Made by a program: the position numbers and the translations under genes
Shown here: positions 18,601-26,793 of the stretch, piece after piece
How positions within the stretch are numbered: the stretch's first letter is position 1
Layout: every line of letters starts with the position of its first letter
From: JAFEDN01 sp965651935
Lineage (GTDB): Bacteria; Pseudomonadota; Gammaproteobacteria; Coxiellales; Coxiellaceae
Length of the DNA stretch: 64,000 nt
Direction of reading: 5' to 3'
Assembly (NCBI GenBank): GCA_965651935.1
Contig: CBFGTC010000002.1
Location: 1 to 64,000 of the forward strand
The notes under the pieces: generated by a model
What the model was told of the DNA's origin: nothing
Database searches by the model: none
What the model saw: the letters and a program-made list of their open reading frames with translations, nothing else

Positions 18601-18655
18601 AACTAGAAACGACCCTGAAAAACAAAATGGATTTTTACCTAATAATTCTCTATAA
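15647..18655 (+). CDS. giant helical protein, intact member of a lineage-specific family (paralogue 1)
   Basis: A 1002-residue protein starting MSRGGNEKIDKNEYEKKV, preceded by an AGAGGTC-like ribosome site. No known domain is recognised. It is Lys/Glu/Ile-rich and predominantly helical, with no signal peptide or membrane span. The N-terminal 230 residues contain the best-conserved family block (LALHTLDIDIK, then YRADTRQLEKRT, IALMIDIRFSIIKDYYIF and NSRWYIPGT). The middle (about 380-800) has loosely repeated helix pairs such as HYEKIIWLSKRHNFELSGMT, resembling an alpha-solenoid. The C-terminus (about 830-960) shares IINxxxxxWxxIM-like helices with the next gene. A tandem copy follows and a deleted third copy lies at 47538-48490. 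Size, AT-richness and copy decay resemble secreted effectors of intracellular bacteria; this is an inference. Confidence 0.85.
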   Translation: MSRGGNEKIDKNEYEKKVIEKVKEIRDCFTLKDSKRNITKAPKLIEQAYDLHLKLLQEFSENKLANRVPSVYFGQLLALHTLDIDIKNDNKPNNPLHFFINAIVYADTYRPVLPLEPSKLKPIERDWVYRADTRQLEKRTPSETRGLPKKTPFSKALCYTYTSVPHNTRTYHYECSIALMIDIRFSIIKDYYIFEGNQATNSRWYIPGTKGWEDYVHYEGGYKKLSKLTTTISQLQDIQKEDLKNKRMSQQNEIRAKVSAAGLIGILALAKKKCNSEYRYVEPKVADRLNALFANYFTRQTLHERYKENKELLYLWRNLPTYVLNPATGLEIYSIKDQINDLCEARSRPDGSIAKKRLNSIRQQISDQEIYSPAVKLFFDTYINTSTQAYQDFLDKEKIAQAITDGYPRGRLTFIQDYLHYYSQDHKESPESLTFEKFKKILFDILKNKPLNDDSIKYFDDKNFKFVREEGFIHFLAENKYFRTLSRYIYNKIHIETESEQKRENVLDCLIRQENYDTIYALICSCIVNLSDSQLTPKVQKALLTCAFASKNHKEIDTILELKNADINLSYNFLKENEHYEKIIWLSKRHNFELSGMTFKMQIELLICAIKMGDADLYDKLMEFKNIDQDKEDNSQTNLIQGLFQKIKEKIDDYEFLCQLLKLREKFKDKFKLEEDILKLLIEGRHYKVIYQLISSHEFKCTDISIQNWEIHANLSNLIRAKKDYIFLAKMLKHNSEITDEKAIKKMSDMFICSSLDHSIEARKLVESLENVSLEYLCDFSILIDKDIVRILIKIMDSNYYSEKQKWHNIVRIMEHIEEKINIVNQVCHATFAKSNYPYYQRYLLRLISQYCGKSVEKEQSEQARIMASALLKAMINRCEIIPQVMYIVNTTEAKSPDHSWGFLQKRRSKSRLSTMITYYCNNGIEASETWIGIMIVAQVRIMNLARSATVLKEDESVIKFLEKRTGLLNSLWGNTAAEYKLLCKTRNDPEKQNGFLPNNSL

Positions 18656-18829
18656 AGATGTAGCTGTTAATGAAAGGGTAACTCGTTATCTAGACTTCAA
18701 TTTTTCGTATTAATTAATTTAAGAATTTATGAATAAAAAGAAAATGAAAGTAAAAATAAAAAAACAAGTGATTTATAAGAACGCTTTTTTCTTGTTGGAA
18801 GCTAACGCAATTTGAAATTTGGTATATAT

Positions 18830-19396
18830 ATGAGTAAAAAAGAAAAAAACTTAGTAGAAGATAAAAATAGTAATGAAATACAATTTTTAAATAAAATTGA
18901 TCAAATTAACGGTTGTTATATTTATTTAAAAGAACTCAAAGGCAGAGATACAGATAATGCTTCTCAATTAATTAATGCATCCCATGATTTACATCTAAAC
19001 ACTGTTAAGGAGTTTAATACAAATCAATCCGCAGATCGGGTATGGAGTGCTCTTTCTGAAAACATGTTAGCATTGCATATTGTCGACATGGATGTTTATA
19101 AGGATCCTGACAAAGATATAGGTTTTTTTTCTCGCGCAATTGTCGATTCTAACCAATTTCGTCCATACCGAAATTTGGAAGGTGCGAAAGATGAAGATTT
19201 AAAGAAACAGAACCCCATTAATAGAAACCGAGTCTATAGATCAGATATTAAAAAGGTAGAGTCGAGAACCGTTCAGCAAGTTCGAGGCGCCAAAAAAAAA
19301 GACTCCTTACTCAAAATCTATATGTGCTACCCTTGTTACAAAGCCTCAAAATACCCAAACCTTCAATATTCAATATTCTGTCGCTTTGATGTTTGA
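18830..19396 (+). CDS. N-terminal fragment of giant paralogue 2 (frameshifted)
   Basis: A 188-residue frame starting MSKKEKNLVEDKNSN at the ATG; a TTG 18 bases upstream is less likely. It aligns with the first about 150 residues of the preceding gene (LALHIVDMDVYKDPDKD, then YRSDIKKVESRT and QQVRGAKK). After the nine-A run at 19292-19300 the frame is wrong: the translated tail ending CRFDV has no counterpart. The other frame across the same bases continues the homology (TPYSKSICATLVTKPQNTQT, equivalent to the sibling's TPFSKALCYTYTSVPHNTRT). So this is the 5' part of one gene ending at 22193. If not expressed through slippage, it is a pseudogene fragment. Confidence 0.7.
   Translation: MSKKEKNLVEDKNSNEIQFLNKIDQINGCYIYLKELKGRDTDNASQLINASHDLHLNTVKEFNTNQSADRVWSALSENMLALHIVDMDVYKDPDKDIGFFSRAIVDSNQFRPYRNLEGAKDEDLKKQNPINRNRVYRSDIKKVESRTVQQVRGAKKKDSLLKIYMCYPCYKASKYPNLQYSIFCRFDV
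19292..19300 (+). other. nine-A homopolymer, frameshift or slippage site in giant paralogue 2
   Basis: The sequence after GGCGCC is nine A then GACTCC. With eight A the frame would read RGAKKTPYSK, which matches RGLPKKTPFSK in paralogue 1. The lesion is therefore placed at this run. It could be a real mutation, a read error, or a site where RNA polymerase slips and restores the frame in part of the transcripts. Confidence 0.7.
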
Positions 19397-22193
19397 TATT
19401 CGCTATTGTATTTTAAAACCTTATTATATTTTTAGTGGCAATGAGGCGACTAATTTGCGTTGGTATATCCAGGGGACCGCAGGTTGGGAAAAAATTGTTA
19501 AAAAAGGAACTCCTAGCGGGGATTATGATAGTCTAAAAACATCGTGCACCACACTCAATCAATTACAAGCTAGTCAACTTTTGGATTATGAAAATAATAA
19601 AATGTCTGCGCAAAATGAACTTAGACTTAAGGTCTCAGTAGCAGGCACGCTAGGCATACTGGCACTAGCAAAGAAAAAAAATTCTACCCCTGGTTCAGGA
19701 TATCGCTATGTCAAAACTGGGGTTGTTGATCGCTTAAACGCGCTATTCGCCAATTATTATTACAGACAAATCGCGCATCAGCATGAGCAATATAAAAATT
19801 TCATTTATCTTTGGCAAAATTTTCCTACCTATATATTAGATCCTGTTGCAGGTTTAAAAGAGTATTCAATCAAAGAGCAAATAGATGATCTATTTATATC
19901 TTACAAAAGTCTCGATTCCTCTTTTTTAGGAATGCGATTTAAATCATTTTTAGAACGCATAACTGATAAAGAGATCTATTCACCAGCAGTCAAGTTTTTT
20001 TTCGATACTTATGCAGATGGCTCGGAACAAGAAAAAAAAGATTCCTTGAACCCACAGCTTATTTCAAAAGCTGTTAAAGAAGGTTTTCCAATTCATTGTT
20101 TAAATGACAAACAAGTGGGTAAGTATTATATGCAGCTTAAAATAGAAGAAGCTGCTGCCTGGGCCAAGCAACAAAAGGAAGAAATCAAATTATCTGCTGA
20201 AAAACCTAATGATCTTTTAAAAAAGGAGAAAATAGATGACAATTTAATTGAGGAAAAAAATAAAAATTTAGATGAGAATTATATAAAAGACTGCCTTGAA
20301 AAGGACGATAAAATTATCAGAGAAGAAAGTTTTATCATGTTATTAATCAATAATAAATATTTTAACTATTTATTTCAGTATTACGTAGAAAAAAATATAA
20401 ATATTGAAACAAAAAGCGAGGAAACTTTTGAAGTTTTAAATTGGCTTATTAAACAAAAACATTATAATGTAGTTTTTGAACTCGCTCGCTCGTTTCCAGT
20501 GCCACTATCAGCAGATCATTTAACATCAGAGGTACAAAACGTTTTGCTTGATTGTGCCTTTACATCAAAAGACGAAGCAGCCATTGATATTATACTTGAA
20601 TTAAAACACGCTGATATTGCCATTTCATTTGATTATTTACAGAAAAATGAGCATTACAAAAGAATTTTTTGGCTTCTGAATTTTAGAAAAATTGAATTAT
20701 CAAGTATGACACCTAGGACGCAAGTTGAATTATTAATTATTGCAATGCACAATGCTAATGATAAATTGTTTAACAAAATATTTCAATCTAAAAATATATA
20801 CTCAGAAAAAAGTCAAAAATATTTCATGGCAGAATTTAATAAAAAAATCAAAGAACAAATTAAAGATTTATTTTTTCTTAAAGCGCTTATCAAGAAAGGA
20901 GAAAATTTTAAAGATAAAATTAATATACAGTTGTTGGTGTTAGATTGTTTATTAGAAGAAAAATGTTATGAAAATTTTTATAAAATTTTTGATTATTTTG
21001 ATATAAAATTGATTGAACAAAAATTAAAATCTGATTTAGGATTTGACTTATTCGAGTATGGCGTTGATAAGCATAAAGAAAAAATTGATAAGATAATGGA
21101 GTGCAAAAGTTTTGTTACCAAGGATTTTATAAATCTATTAATTAAAAAAGATCATCATTATACTTATGCAGTAACTAAATATTTTGTATTAAAGCAGTTT
21201 AAAATAGAGGGATTATTATTTTGCAATTTTTTAATAATGTACCAGTATTATGATTTTTTTATGAAGCTCATAAAGGATTCTGTTATTGAGTGTACTATGA
21301 TTCCAATAGAAGATTGGGAAGTACATGAAAGATTATCAAAATGCTTACGTGATAAAGAATGTAAATCAATAATTTCAAAAATTATGAAAAAAACTTCAGG
21401 CGTTACTGATGACAAGACAATTGAAAAAATGTCTGCCATGTTTCTCCATTCCCGCCTGGATGATTCCAAAGAAGCTAGTCTAATGGTCAAAAGCTTGGCG
21501 AAATTGAGCTTAGAATATTTATTAGAATTCAGGATGGTTATAATGGATGATATCGTCATGTTATTAATGATGATTATGAATTCAAATTATTATTCTGATA
21601 ACCAAAAATGGCAGAAAATGAAAAAAGTTATCGACTGTAGTCCTAATTCAGTGATGATTGCTACTTGCATTGTCAATGAGGCTCAGAAAAATAATAGTAA
21701 TTACCTTTACTTTTTATTACGCTTAATTTCTTACTGTTGTGGCCAATGTGTGGGGGAGGAAGAGAAAGAGGATGCTAGAAAAACAGCAAGCAAATTATTG
21801 ATGACGATGATCAATGATTGTAAAGACATTCCCACCGTGATGAAGATTGTAAATAATACTGAAGACTCTGAAGATAAACATAATTCATGGGATTTTTTAC
21901 AAAAACGGCGGTCTTATTACAGACTGAGTACATTTATTACTTATACCTGTAATAATGGTATACAAGCTTCAACAGCTTGGATTGAAATTATGAGGACGGC
22001 CCAACACCGAATAATGATTTTGGCCAACTCTGCTATGGTTTTAGAAGAAGATAAATCGGTGATAAAATTTTTAGGGAAGCAAACTTGTGCCACATTGACT
22101 GCATTTTTGAATGGTTCTGATAATTTGGTAGAAAAATATAAATCACTCTGTTTGCATAAAAAAGGCAAAACAACCCCAGCAATAAAAAAGTAG
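19386..22193 (+). CDS. C-terminal part of giant paralogue 2 (needs frame restoration)
   Basis: A 935-residue open frame beginning at an internal ATG in the conserved block ALMFDIRYCILKPYYIFSGN. Homology to paralogue 1 extends back in this frame to about 19301, which shows the ATG at 19386 is not the true start. The protein keeps all later family blocks: NLRWYIQGTAGWEK, LGILALAKKK, RLNALFANYY, the helix-repeat middle and the C-terminal AWIEIMRTAQHRIMILANSA. It has a long Lys-rich insertion near residues 245-300 relative to paralogue 1. The intact reading frame of more than 900 codons argues that inactivation is recent, or that the product is still made. No domain is recognised. Confidence 0.75.
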   Translation: MMFDIRYCILKPYYIFSGNEATNLRWYIQGTAGWEKIVKKGTPSGDYDSLKTSCTTLNQLQASQLLDYENNKMSAQNELRLKVSVAGTLGILALAKKKNSTPGSGYRYVKTGVVDRLNALFANYYYRQIAHQHEQYKNFIYLWQNFPTYILDPVAGLKEYSIKEQIDDLFISYKSLDSSFLGMRFKSFLERITDKEIYSPAVKFFFDTYADGSEQEKKDSLNPQLISKAVKEGFPIHCLNDKQVGKYYMQLKIEEAAAWAKQQKEEIKLSAEKPNDLLKKEKIDDNLIEEKNKNLDENYIKDCLEKDDKIIREESFIMLLINNKYFNYLFQYYVEKNINIETKSEETFEVLNWLIKQKHYNVVFELARSFPVPLSADHLTSEVQNVLLDCAFTSKDEAAIDIILELKHADIAISFDYLQKNEHYKRIFWLLNFRKIELSSMTPRTQVELLIIAMHNANDKLFNKIFQSKNIYSEKSQKYFMAEFNKKIKEQIKDLFFLKALIKKGENFKDKINIQLLVLDCLLEEKCYENFYKIFDYFDIKLIEQKLKSDLGFDLFEYGVDKHKEKIDKIMECKSFVTKDFINLLIKKDHHYTYAVTKYFVLKQFKIEGLLFCNFLIMYQYYDFFMKLIKDSVIECTMIPIEDWEVHERLSKCLRDKECKSIISKIMKKTSGVTDDKTIEKMSAMFLHSRLDDSKEASLMVKSLAKLSLEYLLEFRMVIMDDIVMLLMMIMNSNYYSDNQKWQKMKKVIDCSPNSVMIATCIVNEAQKNNSNYLYFLLRLISYCCGQCVGEEEKEDARKTASKLLMTMINDCKDIPTVMKIVNNTEDSEDKHNSWDFLQKRRSYYRLSTFITYTCNNGIQASTAWIEIMRTAQHRIMILANSAMVLEEDKSVIKFLGKQTCATLTAFLNGSDNLVEKYKSLCLHKKGKTTPAIKK

Positions 22194-22208
22194 TAGCCCC
22201 TATGGATT

Positions 22209-22242
22209 CTTAAGGGGAAGAATCGCGATTCTTCCCCTTAAG
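22209..22242. terminator. perfect 34-base palindrome between giant gene 2 and hemW
   Basis: CTTAAGGGGAAGAATC (22209-22224) and its exact complement (22227-22242) are separated by GC; the whole 34 bases are self-complementary. It lies between convergent genes, as a bidirectional transcription terminator would, though no strong T-run follows. Its right half is part of the 29-base direct repeat. Confidence 0.6.
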
Positions 22243-22255
22243 TGCGAGCATCGGC
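22227..22255 (+). repeat. direct repeat, right copy (29 bases)
   Basis: Identical to 15405-15433. In this copy the first 16 bases are also the right arm of the palindrome at 22209-22242; the left copy has no such partner arm. Confidence 0.85.
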
Positions 22256-22280
22256 GAAGTCAGCGCCATGCCCCCCCTTT

Positions 22281-23411
22281 TTAAGCCATCAATGACAACA
22301 AAAGTTGATTTAAAAAACGGCGTCCTAATGGAGTTAAAGTAATATGTTCATCTGTTATATTAACCAATTCAACGTCGAGTTTTTCGCGAAGAGTTTTTTG
22401 AATATATTCCTGCGTTAACCCAGTGCGGTCACAGATTAATGGAAAAAAAATAGGTTGATAGACTCGCAAAGCGTTCATCATGAATTCGAATAAGCGATCT
22501 TCGCGGGGAATTTGAGCCTGGCCATCAAGCAAATTGGGCTTATTTAGGTAATCGCGTGGATTTTTTACCTTCCAATACCGAGTAATCGATCCATTGACAT
22601 CCGTGATTTTGCTATGAGCTCCAGCGCCAATACCTATGTAATCTCCAAATTGCCAGTAATTTAGATTATGCCGTGAGTAATAATCAGCACGGCAATAAGC
22701 TGAAACTTCGTATTGAATAAATCCAGCACCTTGCAAAATCTGTTGCCCTTGTTTTTGTATTTCCCATTGCGTTTCATCATCGGGCAATTGGGGAGGGAAG
22801 CGATGGAAATAAGTATTCGGCTCTAAAGTCAGTTGATACCAAGAAACATGAGTAGGTTCGCAAAGCACCGTGCTTCGTAAATCAGCTATAGCTTCCGCCA
22901 CGCTTTGTTGAGGAAGGCTATGCATGATATCAATATTAAAATTAGTAAACCCAGCGGCTTTGACCCTTTCCACCGCCTGATAAGCCTGCTTTTCATCATG
23001 AATACGGCCTAAACTCTGCAATTTTTGCGGTTGCCAACTTTGCACCCCCAAAGAAATCCGATTAATCCCGGCCTCATGGAAACCATGAAAACGCTGTTGC
23101 TCACTGACCCCCGGATTGGCTTCTAGAGTAATTTCGATATCGCTAGGAATTTCCAATTCGCTGCGTAAAGCGCTGAATAATTGCTGATAAGCATGAGCAG
23201 AAAATAAGCTGGGAGTGCCGCCGCCAATAAAAATGCTATGAATTGGCCGGTTCTGATAATGTTTTTGATGAGTTTGTAGATCATATAATAATCTTGCGAT
23301 ATAATCCCGTTCAGGAAGCTCTTCACGCAGTGCGTGCGAATTAAAATCACAGTAGGGACACTTGCGCACACACCAAGGGATATGGATGTAAAGACTTAAA
23401 GGAATATTCAT
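22281..23411 (-). CDS. hemW: HemW, radical SAM heme chaperone
   Basis: A 376-residue protein. The radical-SAM motif is CVRKCPYCDFNSH, giving CxxxCxxC, and FIGGGTPSLF and NFNIDIMHSLPQQS follow; the latter replaces the GY(S/T)xxxxD-like region of HemN. The N-terminus, MNIPLSLYIHIPWC, starts like HemW, lacking the additional N-terminal segment of coproporphyrinogen oxidase HemN. I use the internal ATG (residue 6 of the longest frame) because homologues begin there; the longer start at 23426 leaves only 12 bases to the divergent gene. HemW binds heme and delivers it to respiratory proteins. Downstream is the palindromic terminator. Confidence 0.9.
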   Translation of the reverse strand: MNIPLSLYIHIPWCVRKCPYCDFNSHALREELPERDYIARLLYDLQTHQKHYQNRPIHSIFIGGGTPSLFSAHAYQQLFSALRSELEIPSDIEITLEANPGVSEQQRFHGFHEAGINRISLGVQSWQPQKLQSLGRIHDEKQAYQAVERVKAAGFTNFNIDIMHSLPQQSVAEAIADLRSTVLCEPTHVSWYQLTLEPNTYFHRFPPQLPDDETQWEIQKQGQQILQGAGFIQYEVSAYCRADYYSRHNLNYWQFGDYIGIGAGAHSKITDVNGSITRYWKVKNPRDYLNKPNLLDGQAQIPREDRLFEFMMNALRVYQPIFFPLICDRTGLTQEYIQKTLREKLDVELVNITDEHITLTPLGRRFLNQLLLSLMA

Positions 23412-23438
23412 CCCACATTTTAACATAAAAAGAGCAAT

Positions 23439-24149
23439 ATGCTTAGATTGATCACCCTACTTGTTTTAATAATATTTACTCAATTAATGTGGGCACATGA
23501 AGATACCGATTTAGTTTTTTCTCAACGCCCCGAAGCGTATGGCCTCAGTCTTTGTCATGCGCCAGGTTTACATTGTGTGGATGTCAAAAAAGGGGATACT
23601 TGGGAAAATAAGTTCCCGCATGATTTTCAACGTGATATCGTGCAAAAATTAAATCGGGCCAATCTTCCTTTAAAGTACCGCCGGTGGTTAGTCGTGCCGG
23701 ATACGTGGACCAATATCAATTTCAAGGACTTGGGACCATTTGCAGGTAGTATTGATCCACCTGGCCAGAAATTGCTTTTAGTTGATTTACGGGTATTCGC
23801 GTTCGCCGCCTATAATGCCGAAGGCCATTTAGAATATTGGGGCCCTGCCAGCGGAGGCGATCAATGGTGTTCTGACAGCCCCCTGCATTGTCAAACAGCA
23901 GCAGGCGTGTTCAAAATCGTACGAATGAAAGGAGAGGATTGCGTTTCAAACGAATACCCCATCGAAACCAAAGGCGGTTCTCATATGCCTTTTTGTATGT
24001 ACTATTATAAAGGGTATGCTCTGCACGCTGATACCATGACCGGATTTACCCATCGAAGCCACGGCTGTATCCATTTATTTTATGGTGATGCAAAATGGCT
24101 GCAGGAGCATTTTGTCGAATTAGGGACTGCCGTTATTGTGAGACGTTAA
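23439..24149 (+). CDS. L,D-transpeptidase (YkuD-type), exported
   Basis: A 236-residue protein with an N-terminal signal peptide (MLRLITLLVLIIFTQLMWAH). The C-terminal domain has the catalytic motif of YkuD L,D-transpeptidases: HADTMTGFTHRSHGCIHL, where the cysteine of SHGC is the nucleophile and an upstream His completes the active site. The family cross-links or attaches proteins to peptidoglycan in the periplasm. A short region between signal and catalytic domain (about 30-100) contains CHAPGLHCVDVKKGDTWENK, including a LysM-like KKGDTW element. Several cysteines suggest disulfides. It is divergent from hemW and followed after five bases by the cysQ-like gene. Confidence 0.85.
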   Translation: MLRLITLLVLIIFTQLMWAHEDTDLVFSQRPEAYGLSLCHAPGLHCVDVKKGDTWENKFPHDFQRDIVQKLNRANLPLKYRRWLVVPDTWTNINFKDLGPFAGSIDPPGQKLLLVDLRVFAFAAYNAEGHLEYWGPASGGDQWCSDSPLHCQTAAGVFKIVRMKGEDCVSNEYPIETKGGSHMPFCMYYYKGYALHADTMTGFTHRSHGCIHLFYGDAKWLQEHFVELGTAVIVRR

Positions 24150-24154
24150 TTTAA

Positions 24155-24973
24155 ATGGATGATTTAGATCAGCTTTTAGGAGAATCTCTGAGTGTGGCAA
24201 AGCACACTGGAATAGTTTTAATGGATTATTGGCGAGATTGCCAGCATTTAAATATTCAAAAAAAAATAGACGGTACGCAATATACCGTGGCGGATTTATC
24301 AGCTCATCAAATTATAACAAATGCATTATCAAAACTCACCCCAGACATTTTCGTGCTGTCTGAGGAGGGGCAATGGCCTGAATATGAGGTTCGAAAACAA
24401 TGGGAGTATCATTGGTTGATCGACCCCTTAGACGGCACTCAGGGCTTTATCAATCATCTCGAACATTTCAGCATTAATATCGCTTTGATAAAAAATCATC
24501 AGCCTATTTTAGGCGTCATTTATGTTCCGGCTTTTGAAACGGCCTATTACGCCCGGCTTGGAGGCGGCGCTTATAAGCAAATACGGGGAGAAAGGCCTCA
24601 AAAAATTAGACCCGGGTCGCGTGAGATGAGCGAGCCATGGCGTTTAGTGATTGGGCAATATTCCCGGGGCAGACGTTTAGAACAACTGATTAAACACACT
24701 TGTGAATATCAACTATTACACGTGAATGGCTCGGTTAAATTCGGCTGGCTGGCTGAAGGCCGAGCCGACCTTTACCCCCGGTTAGGTTATATTTGCGAAT
24801 GGGACACCGCGGCTGGCCAATGTATTATTACTGAGAGCGGCGGAGCAGTAGTTGATTTCCAGGGGCAGACGTTGCAATATAACCGCAAAGTTTCATTTCT
24901 AAATCCAGAGTTTATTGCGTTAAGTGATGCAAGTTGGGCGCCATTGTGGCTGAATATCTTAACTAAGAGGTGA
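24155..24973 (+). CDS. cysQ: 3'(2'),5'-bisphosphate nucleotidase, CysQ-like (inositol monophosphatase family)
   Basis: A 272-residue member of the Mg-dependent inositol-phosphatase family. The metal motifs are LSEEGQWPEYE (Glu ligand), WLIDPLDGTQGFINHLEHF (DPxDGTxxF motif) and, near the C-terminus, CEWDTAAGQCIITESGG (the WDxAAG motif). In CysQ this enzyme hydrolyses adenosine 3',5'-bisphosphate produced in sulfate assimilation or by acyl carrier protein synthesis. The order of motifs and spacing favours CysQ over SuhB. Its stop overlaps the annotated leader of mdh. A sulfur-assimilation cluster is not present, so the likely role is PAP recycling after ACP synthesis. Confidence 0.85.
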   Translation: MDDLDQLLGESLSVAKHTGIVLMDYWRDCQHLNIQKKIDGTQYTVADLSAHQIITNALSKLTPDIFVLSEEGQWPEYEVRKQWEYHWLIDPLDGTQGFINHLEHFSINIALIKNHQPILGVIYVPAFETAYYARLGGGAYKQIRGERPQKIRPGSREMSEPWRLVIGQYSRGRRLEQLIKHTCEYQLLHVNGSVKFGWLAEGRADLYPRLGYICEWDTAAGQCIITESGGAVVDFQGQTLQYNRKVSFLNPEFIALSDASWAPLWLNILTKR

Positions 24974-24981
24974 TTTTTATC

Positions 24982-25974
24982 ATGAAAAAAACTGTAAAAG
25001 TAGCGGTGACTGGAGCAGCGGGCCAAATTGGTTATGCATTTATTTTCCGTTTGGCGTCTGGTCAGGCGTTTGGCCCCGATGTTCAAATCGAACTTCAACT
25101 TTTAGAAGTTCCAGCAGCTTTACCTTCACTAAAAGGCGTGGCGATGGAATTAGAAGACTGCGCATTTCCTTTATTAAATAAAGTTTCGATTACCGATGAT
25201 GTCAATAATGCCATGCGAGATGTGAATTGGGCTGTTTTAATAGGCGCAATGCCCCGTAAAGCCGGCATGGAGCGCAGTGATTTACTCAAAGTGAACGGTG
25301 CCATTTTTACCACCCAAGGTGAAGCCATCAATGATAACGCTGCCGGCGATGTTCGAGTATTCGTGGTGGGCAATCCTTGTAACACCAATTGTTTAATTAC
25401 CATGGAAAGCGCGGTCGATGTGCCCCGCGACCGATTTTTTGCCATGACTATGTTAGATGAAAATCGTGCCAGGATGCAGCTTGCGCTTAAAGCAGGAACG
25501 GCGGTGACGGCGGTGACGGATTTAGGGGTATGGGGCAATCATTCATCTACTCAATACCCTGATTTTTATAATGCTAAAATTGAGCAACGTCCGGCTGTTG
25601 AAGTGATTGGTGATGAAAATTGGCTGCGCAGTCAATTTATACCGATGATTCAAACTCGGGGGGCAGAAGTCATCAAAACTCGCGGCGCTTCTTCGGCGGC
25701 CTCTGCCGCCAATGGCGTCATTGATAGTTTGAGAAATCTGACCCAACCTACCGCGGCACAACAATCCTTTTCAGTCTGCCGTTGTTCCGAAGGAGAATAT
25801 GGCGTTGATCCGGGTCTGATTTATTCTTTCCCGTGTCAAACTGATAATAATGGCCGGGTCACTCCCATTTTAGGTATAGAGCATAATGAATTTGCTCAAG
25901 AAAAATTGCTTGTCACTTTAAATGAATTGCGGCAAGAGAAAAAGGCAGTCCAAGAGCTGGGACTGATTTCTTAA
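24982..25974 (+). CDS. mdh: malate dehydrogenase
   Basis: A 330-residue NAD-dependent malate dehydrogenase of the 326-330 residue family (like Coxiella and Burkholderia, not the short E. coli type). The Rossmann motif VAVTGAAGQIGYAF is at the N-terminus; then VLIGAMPRKAGMERSDLL, with the mobile-loop arginines, VVGNPCNTNC and the catalytic WGNHSSTQYPDF. I use ATG 24982, preceded by AGAGGTG; a GTG four codons upstream is possible. It converts malate to oxaloacetate in the TCA cycle. A hairpin at 25996-26017 ends transcription. Confidence 0.95.
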   Translation: MKKTVKVAVTGAAGQIGYAFIFRLASGQAFGPDVQIELQLLEVPAALPSLKGVAMELEDCAFPLLNKVSITDDVNNAMRDVNWAVLIGAMPRKAGMERSDLLKVNGAIFTTQGEAINDNAAGDVRVFVVGNPCNTNCLITMESAVDVPRDRFFAMTMLDENRARMQLALKAGTAVTAVTDLGVWGNHSSTQYPDFYNAKIEQRPAVEVIGDENWLRSQFIPMIQTRGAEVIKTRGASSAASAANGVIDSLRNLTQPTAAQQSFSVCRCSEGEYGVDPGLIYSFPCQTDNNGRVTPILGIEHNEFAQEKLLVTLNELRQEKKAVQELGLIS

Positions 25975-25995
25975 GATATTTTAGAAATTTGGGGG

Positions 25996-26017
25996 GGAGA
26001 GAAATACTATTCTCTCC
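25996..26017. terminator. hairpin between mdh and ttcA
   Basis: GGAGAGAA and TTCTCTCC form an 8-base stem with a six-base loop (ATACTA). It sits between two convergent genes, 20 bases after the mdh stop, and probably terminates both. Confidence 0.6.
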
Positions 26018-26034
26018 TTGACCTCAGCATCATC

Positions 26035-26793
26035 TCAAAGATTGATAAAATCCCACCAGTTTTTGTCCATGAGATGGCTCGGTTGCACGCTGTTAAGAGC
26101 GTGCAAAATATTGCTAGGCACTTTGGGATTTTCACGCGCCAGCTCATCAATTAATCGTTTCACTCGCACTCGGCTTAAGTTTTCTTGTGACCCGCACAAA
26201 TTACAAGGGATAATGGGAAACTCTTGTAAGCGGGCGTATTGGATAATGTCTTCTTCTTGGCAATAAGCGAGAGGCCGTATCACAATTAACGACCCATCAT
26301 CGGTTTTTAATTTAGGAGGCATGGATTTAATTTGGCCGTTATATAAAATAGACATCAGCAGAGTACGGATCAGATCATCGCGATGATGGCCCAGCGCCAC
26401 TTTGTTGAAGCCATGGTCTCGGGCATACTGATAAATGTTTCCCCGGCGAAGCCTCGAACAAAGGGAACAATAAGTTTGTCCCTCCGGAATTTTCGCGGTC
26501 ACCACAGCATAAGTATTGCGCTTTAAAATTTCATAAGGCAATTGTTTTGCTTCCAGCCAGGTGCGCATACCGGAATCATCCCAGCCGGGCTGGGATTGGT
26601 CTAAGGTAAACACCTTGAAATTAAAATCCTGGCGAATATATTGGATTTTTTCTAATAAACAAACCAAAGTGTAAGAATCTTTACCGCCGGACAGACACAC
26701 TAAAATATTATCATTGCGTTCAATAAGCTTATAATCCGCTATGGCTTTATTGGTGTAATTGAGAAGTTTTTTTTCTATTTGATTTAAATTCAT
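26035..26793 (-). CDS. ttcA: tRNA 2-thiocytidine biosynthesis protein TtcA
   Basis: A 252-residue TtcA. The PP-loop motif SGGKDSYTLVCLL binds ATP. CSLCSRLRRGNIY supplies two cysteines (CxxC), and a further CNLCGSQENLSR occurs near residue 198. Conserved ALGHHRDDLI is also present. The enzyme adenylates and thiolates cytidine 32 of tRNAs, using a 4Fe-4S cluster. Length is shorter than E. coli TtcA (311). It faces the mdh terminator. The start ATG at 26793 has good homology coverage. Confidence 0.93.
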   Translation of the reverse strand: MNLNQIEKKLLNYTNKAIADYKLIERNDNILVCLSGGKDSYTLVCLLEKIQYIRQDFNFKVFTLDQSQPGWDDSGMRTWLEAKQLPYEILKRNTYAVVTAKIPEGQTYCSLCSRLRRGNIYQYARDHGFNKVALGHHRDDLIRTLLMSILYNGQIKSMPPKLKTDDGSLIVIRPLAYCQEEDIIQYARLQEFPIIPCNLCGSQENLSRVRVKRLIDELARENPKVPSNILHALNSVQPSHLMDKNWWDFINL

